From an uncultured Phycisphaera sp. (lineage in GTDB: Bacteria > Planctomycetota > Phycisphaerae > Phycisphaerales > SM1A02), in the NCBI GenBank assembly GCA_937911845.1, contig CALDQF010000329.1, positions 1 through 8,094 of the forward strand: a stretch of 8,094 bases of DNA, read 5' to 3'. Made by a program: the position numbers and the translations under genes. A model generated the notes under the pieces. The model worked only from the letters and a program-made list of their open reading frames with translations, searched no databases and had not been told where the DNA came from. Shown piece after piece: positions 1 through 5,351 of the stretch (positions are counted from its first letter, which is position 1; every line of letters begins with the position of its first letter).

Positions 1-822
1 GGCGTAGCACCCGCCTTCAACGTTGAAGACACCATCGGCCGACCAACCATGCTCGTCATCACCAACCAGAGCCCGTTCAGGATCTGCAGAAAGCGTGGTC
101 TTTCCCGTGCCCGAAAGGCCAAAGAACAACGCCACATTTTCGGAATCCTCACGGTCCACATTGCATGAACAGTGCATCGGGAAGACCCCTGAGTCGGGGA
201 GGTCGTGGTTCATGGCGTAGAAGATCGACTTCTTGATTTCCCCGGCATAACGCGTGCCCACAATCAAAACCATCTTGCGTTCCAGAGATTGGAAGATGGC
301 AATCTTCCCGCTCACCCCCACGGCGGCGGCCTGCTCCGGACTCAACTCCAGAGCACCAGCGTCGAAAATGGTCCAATCAGGGGCAAAGCTGGGATCAGTG
401 CCTTCCGAAGGAATAAAAAGTGTGCTCGCGAACAACGTGTGCCACGCCTCTTTGGCCACCACACTGACCCGGCAGCGGTAACGTTCGTCGGCACCAGCAA
501 ATCCATCAAAACGATAAATATCGTCGCAAGAGCCTAGATATTCTCGGACGATGGACTCCAACTTCGAAAATTGTTCCGGGGTGCACGGCTGATTCACTTT
601 GCCCCAGTCAATATTGCCGTGGATGCCTGGTGTGTCTTCGAGATATTTATCACCGGGCGATCGACCAGAACGGGAGCCGGTGTGGACATTCAGGGCCCCA
701 TTTGCTGCCAAATGGCCTTCCCCACGGTGGACGGCGTGTTCGACCAGATCTGCGACCGGCAAATTGGTGTGAACCGTCCGGCCATCGAGGAAAATGAGTC
801 TGTCGTCAGCGATTGTGGGCAT
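1..822 (-). CDS. pckA: Phosphoenolpyruvate carboxykinase (ATP), N-terminal part, cut by window edge
   Basis: Catalyses ATP-dependent, reversible conversion of oxaloacetate to phosphoenolpyruvate plus CO2 in the cytosol, the entry step of gluconeogenesis. The 274 visible residues carry the family motifs in order: the substrate-binding loop SGRSPGDK (R54), the GTRYAGEIKKS segment (Y192, K197, K198), MHCSCNV with metal-ligand candidate H217, the P-loop GLSGTGKT (235-242), and GDDEHGW (D255, D256) for Mg/Mn binding. This is about half of the usual ~530-540 residues; the C-terminal adenine-binding part lies beyond base 1. The start is ATG at 820-822. No other start lies between it and an in-frame stop (856-858), and the Shine-Dalgarno is weak. 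The gene points away from the tRNA genes. No frame break or missing catalytic residue is seen. The family is secure from the motifs; the ATP rather than GTP type follows from the overall pattern, which parallels E. coli PckA. Confidence 0.96.
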   Translation of the reverse strand, partial: MPTIADDRLIFLDGRTVHTNLPVADLVEHAVHRGEGHLAANGALNVHTGSRSGRSPGDKYLEDTPGIHGNIDWGKVNQPCTPEQFSKLESIVREYLGSCDDIYRFDGFAGADERYRCRVSVVAKEAWHTLFASTLFIPSEGTDPSFAPDWTIFDAGALELSPEQAAAVGVSGKIAIFQSLERKMVLIVGTRYAGEIKKSIFYAMNHDLPDSGVFPMHCSCNVDREDSENVALFFGLSGTGKTTLSADPERALVGDDEHGWSADGVFNVEGGCYA

Positions 823-852
823 GCTTGATTCCGGGGGGGTCGCGATTCGATC

Positions 853-858
853 ATTCTA
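853..858 (-). promoter_or_regulatory. Possible -10 element of the pckA promoter
   Basis: On the minus strand the bases read TAGAAT, a 5 of 6 match to the sigma70 -10 consensus, about 30 bases upstream of the pckA ATG. A transcript would start near 846 and carry a leader of roughly 24 bases. No convincing -35 is seen 16-18 bases upstream, so this is a weak call. Confidence 0.3.
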
Positions 859-883
859 CGCCCACAGGAGCGCTTTGACACGA

Positions 884-912
884 TTGCCGCAGCCTCGCGG
901 CTCCAGTAGAAT
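884..912 (+). promoter_or_regulatory. Sigma70-type promoter of the tRNA-His/tRNA-Phe transcript
   Basis: TTGCCG at 884-889 (4 of 6 to the -35 consensus) and TAGAAT at 907-912 (5 of 6 to the -10) are separated by exactly 17 bases. The predicted start near 918-920 lies about 9 bases before the 5' end of tRNA-His, which suits a short tRNA leader. A perfect TTGACA also lies at 875-880, but it is 26 bases from the -10 and therefore unlikely to pair with it. Confidence 0.5.
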
Positions 913-927
913 CGGCTCCTTGCCTCT

Positions 928-1002
928 GGCGGCAGTAGCTCAGTTGGTTAGAGCGTCGGATTGTGATTCCGGATGTCGGGGGTTCGAGTCCCCTCTGCCG
1001 CC
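928..1002 (+). tRNA. tRNA-His (anticodon GTG)
   Basis: A full cloverleaf folds by eye. The acceptor arm GCGGCAG (929-935) pairs perfectly with CTGCCGC (995-1001). The D stem is GCTC/GAGC (938-941 and 951-954). The anticodon stem 956-960/968-972 has one G-T pair, with loop TTGTGAT and anticodon GTG at 963-965. The T arm is 978-982/990-994 with loop TTCGAGT. The extra 5' base G at 928 can pair with C at 1002 (position 73); this G-1:C73 pair is the bacterial identity mark for histidyl-tRNA synthetase and confirms the assignment. CCA is not encoded (the next bases are CTT), so a CCA-adding enzyme must finish the end. It is followed after 60 bases by tRNA-Phe, probably in the same transcript. Confidence 0.96.
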
Positions 1003-1062
1003 CTTGAAGACGTCCGCAATCCTGCGTACGCTCTACGACTTGCCCTCCACGGGTGCACCTCT

Positions 1063-1135
1063 GGCGAGGTAGCTCAGTTGGTAGAGCACCGCATTGAAAA
1101 TGCGGGTGTCGGCGGTTCAAGTCCGCCTCTCGCCA
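1063..1135 (+). tRNA. tRNA-Phe (anticodon GAA)
   Basis: The cloverleaf is complete. Acceptor GGCGAGG (1063-1069) pairs with TCTCGCC (1128-1134), with one G-T pair next to the core. The D stem is GCTC/GAGC (1072-1075 and 1084-1087). The anticodon stem CCGCA/TGCGG (1089-1093 and 1101-1105) encloses loop TTGAAAA with anticodon GAA at 1096-1098. The T stem is GGCGG/CCGCC with loop TTCAAGT. The discriminator is A at 1135, as usual for tRNA-Phe. CCA is not encoded. No promoter is evident in the 60-base spacer after tRNA-His, so processing from a common precursor is likely. Confidence 0.96.
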
Positions 1136-1143
1136 CTTCAGAT

Positions 1144-1171
1144 CGCCGCCCTTTGGGCGGCGGTTTGCGTT
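1144..1171 (+). terminator. Rho-independent terminator after the tRNA genes
   Basis: CGCCGCCC (1144-1151) and GGGCGGCG (1155-1162) form a perfect 8-bp GC stem closed by TTT. It is followed by the interrupted T-rich tail GTTTGCGTTT. It starts 8 bases after tRNA-Phe, so it fits the end of the tRNA transcript. On the minus strand no T tail follows the hairpin, so it is unlikely to serve the convergent gene ending at 1192. Confidence 0.75.
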
Positions 1172-1191
1172 TCTGCAGTGCCGTGCCGGTC

Positions 1192-1650
1192 TTATGCCGC
1201 GTCCCGACCCGAGGCGGGGTAATGCCGCTCGATGGCTTCATGCAACTCTGAACGCATGGCCAACATTGGCTCGGAGACCAGGCCCAAAACGTTGGTGACA
1301 AATCGGTGGGCGGAAACCAAACCCAATGGGGTGGTGCAATACGACAGCCTTTCCCCCTGCCGAGAAACCGGCAGGATGTTGAACTGTCGCGCCCTTCGTG
1401 GGGTCACCAACTGCTTCGCCTCCTTTTCTGGGTAAAGGCGACGAGGGTCAACCCTTCCTCCCCACTGCGACATTTGGGCGGCCCAAGCAGCCTCCACCGC
1501 CGCGGGATCAACACCAGCATGTTCTTCAGCCAACGCGCCAAGTGGCCTTGCGGGGCTTGATTCTTGCAGTTTGAGCAGCCGTGCGAGTTCGTTCGGCTCA
1601 AGCTCACCGGCGGCACACAACAGATCTCCAATGCGGGTACTGGTCGTCAT
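1192..1650 (-). CDS. Stand-alone MshEN (GspE/MshE N-terminal) domain protein, candidate c-di-GMP receptor
   Basis: A 152-residue soluble protein made almost wholly of the domain that begins type II secretion and type IV pilus ATPases such as GspE and MshE, with no ATPase part. Two tandem 24-residue units are visible: R6-Q29 (RIGDLL, G15, L22, L26, Q29) and 36-59 (PLGALA, V52, Q59), separated by a 6-residue linker. In MshE such paired units bind cyclic di-GMP. Residues 85-144 match the rest of the domain: RRARQFNILPV, a TTPLG turn, then a helix ending EAIERHY. There is no signal peptide or membrane segment. The start is uncertain: ATG at 1650 sits just before the domain, while GTG at 1686 would add 12 unrelated-looking residues; neither has a good Shine-Dalgarno. 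The gene lies 105 bases after the M29 gene and may have its own promoter. The domain call is fairly firm; ligand binding is inferred. Confidence 0.72.
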   Translation of the reverse strand: MTTSTRIGDLLCAAGELEPNELARLLKLQESSPARPLGALAEEHAGVDPAAVEAAWAAQMSQWGGRVDPRRLYPEKEAKQLVTPRRARQFNILPVSRQGERLSYCTTPLGLVSAHRFVTNVLGLVSEPMLAMRSELHEAIERHYPASGRDAA

Positions 1651-1791
1651 GCACCGAGCATCGGACGAGATGTCATCAAGGTTCACGCATCCAACGGAAT
1701 CACATCCAATTTGCGTCCGGCCACGCCGAAGGGTCGGGTCATTCCGGCGAACTGGACCAATTCCGGTCCGAGAAAGCTGAGGAAGCTCTTT

Positions 1792-2913
1792 TCAAGCCCC
1801 CAATTGATCTGGGTTCAGGTCCTGAAGATCTTCAGGGACGAACAGGCCATCTTTCCGAATCACCTCGCCATCAAAAGAAATGGTGCCGCCGCCATAATCG
1901 GACCTTTGGATCAGAACCATGTCCCAGTGGATGGAGGATTTGTTCCCGTTGTTTGCGTCTTCGTAGGCGTTGCCCGGCGTGAAGTGCAAACTGCCCGCGA
2001 TCTTTTCATCGAAAAGAATGTCGTTTTGCGCGTGCATGATGAATGGGTTGAAGCCGATGGCGAACTCTCCAATAAACCGAGCACCTTCGTCGGTGTCGAA
2101 GATTGCTCCCAAATGCTCAGCGCCTTTGTCGGCACCGTGCTCCACAATTTTGCCATCCTTGAATACCAGACGGACATTGGCAAAGTCATTCCCTTGGTAG
2201 CGGGTGGGCGTGTTGTATTGCATCACTCCGTTGACCGACTCCCTGATCGGGGCGGTAAAAATCTCACCGTCGGGGATATTCATGTTGCCACAGCATGGGA
2301 TTGACGGAATGTCCTTGATCGAGAACGTCAAGTCGGTGTCGCCAGGGCCACAGATGTGCACCTGATCGGCCGCATCCATTCTGACTTTCAATGGTTGGAC
2401 CGCCTGGGCCATGCGTGCGTAATCCATCGTGCAGACCCGGAAGTAAAAGTCTTCATAGGACTCGGTGCTCATGGATGCCGACTGCGCCATGCCGGGTGCC
2501 GGCCACCGCAAGACGCACCAGCGGGTGTGGTTCACACGCTGCTGGAAGTGCACTGGGGTTTGATAACCCTTACTCCAGCGCTTTTGATCTTCACCAGCGA
2601 GCCCTGCAAGTTCGTTGGCATTGTTTCCACCACGAAGTCCAAGGTACGCGTCCATTTTTTGCATGCGGAAGCGGTCATACTCGGCCTGAGTGGCCACTTG
2701 GGCATCGGTGGCATCTTCAATCAAGGCTCGCTGCAATCGATTGTTCCGCAACGTGACGTGGGGATGCGCTCCGACGGATTTGGCCGCTTTCACTGCGGCG
2801 ATCACCATCGATTCAGGAATATCAAAGGCTTCAATCAACACATGCTCGCCTGCTTGCAAGCGAGTGGAATGATGAATGAGCAGTTCAGCCAACCGTTCGT
2901 GTCTTGGGTCCAT
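1792..2913 (-). CDS. M29-family metallo-aminopeptidase (AmpS/PepS/aminopeptidase T type)
   Basis: Predicted cytosolic dinuclear metal exopeptidase that removes N-terminal residues from peptides, acting late in protein turnover. The 373 residues are close to the family's usual length (about 370-410). The expected metal-ligand and catalytic signatures all occur in the C-terminal half: GNMNIPDGEIFTAP with E217, IGEFAIGFNP with E283, GSLHFTPGNAYED with H310 and Y317, and SSIHWDMVL with H329 and D331. The N-terminal half has the typical opening of a short helix, GEHVLIEAFD and an alpha/beta substrate-recognition region. There is no signal peptide. The ATG start at 2913 follows the stop of the nuclease-like gene by 11 bases, so the two are probably co-transcribed; its Shine-Dalgarno is weak. 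No terminator with a T-run is seen in the 105 bases after the stop. Metal identity and substrate preference cannot be read from the sequence. Confidence 0.93.
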   Translation of the reverse strand: MDPRHERLAELLIHHSTRLQAGEHVLIEAFDIPESMVIAAVKAAKSVGAHPHVTLRNNRLQRALIEDATDAQVATQAEYDRFRMQKMDAYLGLRGGNNANELAGLAGEDQKRWSKGYQTPVHFQQRVNHTRWCVLRWPAPGMAQSASMSTESYEDFYFRVCTMDYARMAQAVQPLKVRMDAADQVHICGPGDTDLTFSIKDIPSIPCCGNMNIPDGEIFTAPIRESVNGVMQYNTPTRYQGNDFANVRLVFKDGKIVEHGADKGAEHLGAIFDTDEGARFIGEFAIGFNPFIMHAQNDILFDEKIAGSLHFTPGNAYEDANNGNKSSIHWDMVLIQRSDYGGGTISFDGEVIRKDGLFVPEDLQDLNPDQLGA

Positions 2914-2924
2914 GGTGAACCATT

Positions 2925-3887
2925 CTACGCCGTGGGTTCGGGGGGTTCTTCTTCACCGAAAATGGCCCTGAGCATCTGGGCCCCATCGGAAGCGGGCAGG
3001 TCGTTTTGCCGAAACCACATGCGGGGCGAGAACTCACCCGAGTGTGGAGACAACCGAAACCAACTCGCCGCACGCGAGCTGGGATGAGCGCCGCCGGACC
3101 AAAATCCAAGATCATCACGGCCGTGGGCAACCCGGCGACCGTCCGTAGGTCGGCGGTCCCAACGCTCCACAAACTGGCCCAGCAGGGCTGTTTCAAAATC
3201 AAAGCCATCTTGATGGTCACTGCTGGCCACGACGATGGCATTCTCTGCCCCGGGCTTGAATTGGGCAAAAGCGCGGTCCAATCGCTTACGCATTCGTGGC
3301 GTGTGATCGATGAAGCCATCGGGCATCCCAATGTGCAGCACCACTCGGCGACCATCGTGGGGCGCCAGTACGCGGATACCCCCAAGATCTGAGCCATCGT
3401 CGTCGGTCACTTTGAGTTCATCACCCACACTGGCATGACGAAGGAAGTCCATCCCCTCCTCAACCAAACGCTGCATTTGACGATCGGTGGCGACCGAGCT
3501 CCAGCGGACTCGAATCAACCACGGTCGAGGCACCATTTCCAAAGCCCGCAGTCGTGGTGAAATCACAATTTGCCGTGAGGCACGGTTGTCGATGTCGGTG
3601 GCGACTCGCTTGACGTGCAAAAACACTTCTCGGCCGCCTTTGCTGACTCGAAGGTCTGCGGTCATGTTGCCCACGGTTGGCACCTCGGATTCAACATCAA
3701 AGCCCAATGAGAGCACGTGACGAGCCAAGACGGCCTCGGCCAATGCATCAAAGAATGCTTTTTCGTCCGTCCGGGCTTCGAGCGCCGAACGAATACGAAC
3801 CAGAGGATGACGACCAATCCAGGCATCAATTTCAGAGAGCAAGTCGGGATCGACTCGGTCTCGGAACCGGTGCAACCCCCCATTCAC
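2925..3887 (-). CDS. Uncharacterised protein with a PD-(D/E)XK nuclease-like N-terminal region
   Basis: I do not recognise a named family. The protein has about 320 residues, is soluble, and has no signal peptide. Its N-terminal region follows the order typical of PD-(D/E)XK folds (numbering from the GTG start): a helix rich in A/L with E51, strand GFDVESE (E66, E68), TADLRV with D78, a turn, then VFLHVKR with K93. The usual acidic residue of the ExK motif is H91 here, so the active site may be altered or inactive. A later segment (RLDRAFAQF, then NAIVVASSD, about 205-228) resembles a second alpha/beta unit. The preferred start is GTG at 3885-3887. A perfect GGAGG lies at 3897-3901, 9 bases upstream, and the GTG overlaps the hflX stop as GTGA. 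The ATG at 3896 directly abuts GGAGG, which is too close. The gene is translationally coupled to hflX and followed by the M29 gene. Nuclease activity is inference only. Confidence 0.82.
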   Translation of the reverse strand: MNGGLHRFRDRVDPDLLSEIDAWIGRHPLVRIRSALEARTDEKAFFDALAEAVLARHVLSLGFDVESEVPTVGNMTADLRVSKGGREVFLHVKRVATDIDNRASRQIVISPRLRALEMVPRPWLIRVRWSSVATDRQMQRLVEEGMDFLRHASVGDELKVTDDDGSDLGGIRVLAPHDGRRVVLHIGMPDGFIDHTPRMRKRLDRAFAQFKPGAENAIVVASSDHQDGFDFETALLGQFVERWDRRPTDGRRVAHGRDDLGFWSGGAHPSSRAASWFRLSPHSGEFSPRMWFRQNDLPASDGAQMLRAIFGEEEPPEPTA

Positions 3888-5260
3888 GGCGTCCATCCTC
3901 CGGGAGATCTTTTGTGTGGAGGCACGCCTGATTCTGGAACGGTTTGCACCTCACCCCAAACAAGCACGCCAGCGTTCGAAGCTGGCTCACCATTGATCAA
4001 TGCTTTTCGATCCAAACTGGCCAGTTCGTCGGCTTGGCGACGGGCCAACTTGACCGTCATCGTTACCGTGCCGTCACCATATTGGCGATCCAGCACTTCA
4101 GCCCGGCGTTCCAAATGGTCAATCGCTTTGGCCGATGCGTAAGGCAATGTCACTTCAACCTCTTGGATGCCTCCCAGAGCCAGCGCTCGTACCCGTTCGG
4201 ACAGTTCATCGAGGCCGGTCCCGTCCACCGCGCTGATGGGTAGCGCATCAGGATAGCGGTGCATCCAAAGCAACTGCTCCCGAGGTTCGATCAAATCCAT
4301 CTTGTTCAACAGAACCAACCTTGTCTGACCCGTCGCTCCAATGTCATCCAGGGTGCGTTCGGTGGTTTCCAATTGCATCACCGCGTGCGGATCACTGGCA
4401 TCCAACACCTGCAGGATCAGCGAAGAATGGATGGTTTCCTCAAGGGTGGCGCGAAAGGAAGCCACCAAACGGTGTGGGAGATCTCGAACAAAGCCCACCG
4501 TGTCGGAGACCAAGACTTGCACGCCACCTCCCAAAGGCCACGCATCGACCCGAGTAGACAGGGTCGCAAACAGCATGTCGGCCGCAAACGCACCACCATC
4601 AGTGAGCCGATTGAAGAGGGTGCTTTTCCCCGCATTGGTGTAACCCACCAAGCCCACCGTGAAGTGGTCTTCGGTTCGATCCGCCACTTCGCGACTCTTT
4701 CGGCGTTGCACTTCGGCCAACTCACGTCGCAACTGCGCCAAGCGGTCACGGGCCAAACGCCGGTCAATTTCAAGCTGGGTTTCCCCTGGTCCTCGAGTAC
4801 CAATGCCCACGGGTGCCCCACCGGTGACCTGCCCCAAGTGATCCCACATCGCCCGCAACCGCGGATAGGTGTACTGCAGCTGAGCGATTTCAACTTGGAG
4901 CTTTGCTTCCAGAGTTGCGGCCCGGCTGGCAAAGATGTCCAAAATCAATTCCGAACGATCCAGAATCTTCACCACGCAGGCCTTCTCAAGTTCTCGAATT
5001 TGGGCGGGCGTGAGATCGTGGTCGAACACCACCAAGCCAGCCGACAACGCTTTCACCGCCGCCGCCAGTTCTTGCACTTTGCCTTTTCGAATCAGGGTCT
5101 TGGCGCTTGGTTTGGAAAGCTTCTGAGAAATGGTCCCTACCACCTCAGCCCCCGCGGCTTCGACCAAGGCCGAGATTTCACCAAACGGATTTTTGGGGTC
5201 ACTCCAACGTCCCGGCAGACCGACGTGGACCAAAATGGTCCGCTCGGTCGCGACCTTCAT
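3884..5260 (-). CDS. hflX: GTPase HflX
   Basis: Ribosome-associated GTPase that in E. coli splits stalled or heat-damaged 70S ribosomes. From ATG at 5258-5260 the protein has 458 residues, slightly longer than E. coli HflX (426). The HflX N-terminal domain spans 1-200, with the nucleotide-binding-domain part to about 120 and the signature GIGTRGPGETQLEIDRR (152-168). The following helical coiled segment runs to about 195. The G domain has G1 GYTNAGKS (206-213), G3 DTVGF (253-257), G4 NKMD (319-322) and G5 ISA (342-344). The switch I stretch LFATL (230-234) continues as STR rather than the usual DPT-type sequence. A C-terminal domain covers 365-440. The frame stays open upstream to 5614, but that part overlaps the divergent protease gene and has no HflX homology; the start at 5260 matches the family N-terminus. 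It is the first gene of an operon, overlapping the next gene as GTGA. The Shine-Dalgarno is weak. Confidence 0.95.
   Translation of the reverse strand: MKVATERTILVHVGLPGRWSDPKNPFGEISALVEAAGAEVVGTISQKLSKPSAKTLIRKGKVQELAAAVKALSAGLVVFDHDLTPAQIRELEKACVVKILDRSELILDIFASRAATLEAKLQVEIAQLQYTYPRLRAMWDHLGQVTGGAPVGIGTRGPGETQLEIDRRLARDRLAQLRRELAEVQRRKSREVADRTEDHFTVGLVGYTNAGKSTLFNRLTDGGAFAADMLFATLSTRVDAWPLGGGVQVLVSDTVGFVRDLPHRLVASFRATLEETIHSSLILQVLDASDPHAVMQLETTERTLDDIGATGQTRLVLLNKMDLIEPREQLLWMHRYPDALPISAVDGTGLDELSERVRALALGGIQEVEVTLPYASAKAIDHLERRAEVLDRQYGDGTVTMTVKLARRQADELASLDRKALINGEPASNAGVLVWGEVQTVPESGVPPHKRSPGGWTP
3897..3901 (-). promoter_or_regulatory. Shine-Dalgarno deciding the GTG start of the nuclease-like gene
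   Basis: The minus strand reads GGAGG inside the last codons of hflX. It is 9 bases from GTG at 3887-3885 but has no spacing to the ATG at 3896. This favours GTG and a GTGA stop/start overlap, so the start annotated at 3896 by a longest-frame rule is probably three codons too long. Confidence 0.6.
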
Positions 5261-5296
5261 CGTGTCTCGCAGCGGTTCGTGGTGGGCCAATCGGGT

Positions 5297-5309
5297 CTCC
5301 AGTCTGGAG
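5297..5309. promoter_or_regulatory. 13-bp palindrome in the hflX/protease divergent intergenic region
   Basis: CTCCAG (5297-5302) and CTGGAG (5304-5309) form a perfect inverted repeat with 6-base arms around one central base. It lies 37 bases upstream of the hflX ATG and 43 bases upstream of the protease TTG start, within a 91-base region that must hold promoters for both directions. It has no T-run, so it is not a terminator. An operator role is possible but unsupported by any recognised regulator consensus. Confidence 0.3.
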
Positions 5310-5337
5310 TTTAGAGCATGACAGCGGCTACCCTCTA

Positions 5338-5344
5338 GGGAGGA
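5338..5344 (+). promoter_or_regulatory. Strong Shine-Dalgarno for the TTG start of the S41 protease
   Basis: GGGAGGA lies upstream of TTG at 5352-5354, with 8 bases between the GGAGG core (5339-5343) and the start. This supports the TTG codon over the ATG nine codons later (5379), which lies too far from it. It is the best ribosome-binding site in the window. Confidence 0.75.
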
Positions 5345-5351
5345 CTTCACT

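Noticed and set aside
875..880. Perfect TTGACA as -35 box of the tRNA promoter
   Set aside because: It is 26 bases from the TAGAAT -10, far beyond the normal 16-18 base spacing. TTGCCG at 884-889 has the right 17-base spacing.
928..1135. tRNA pair as an integration site for a mobile element
   Set aside because: No duplicated tRNA 3' end, integrase or other mobile gene is visible around the tRNA genes; the flanks are housekeeping genes and a terminator.
1754..1769. Hairpin (5-bp stem GGACC/GGTCC, 6-base loop) in the 105-base gap after the M29 gene
   Set aside because: The stem is short and no T-run follows on either strand, so it is not convincing as a terminator or regulator.
2922..2927. 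TAGAAT on the minus strand just upstream of the M29 gene as a promoter
   Set aside because: It includes the TAG stop of the preceding gene and lies only 8 bases from the ATG, with no -35 found. It is probably a chance match inside an operon.
1564..3087. Two plus-strand open frames of about 245 codons (1564-2304 and 2356-3087)
   Set aside because: They lie opposite the M29 aminopeptidase, whose metal-ligand motifs are complete. Their translations look like reversed-complement shadows and lack ribosome-binding sites of note.
4259..5314. A 351-codon open frame on the plus strand opposite hflX
   Set aside because: It is antisense to the fully motif-supported HflX frame. Its translation shows no recognisable domain and a composition typical of a shadow frame in GC-rich DNA.
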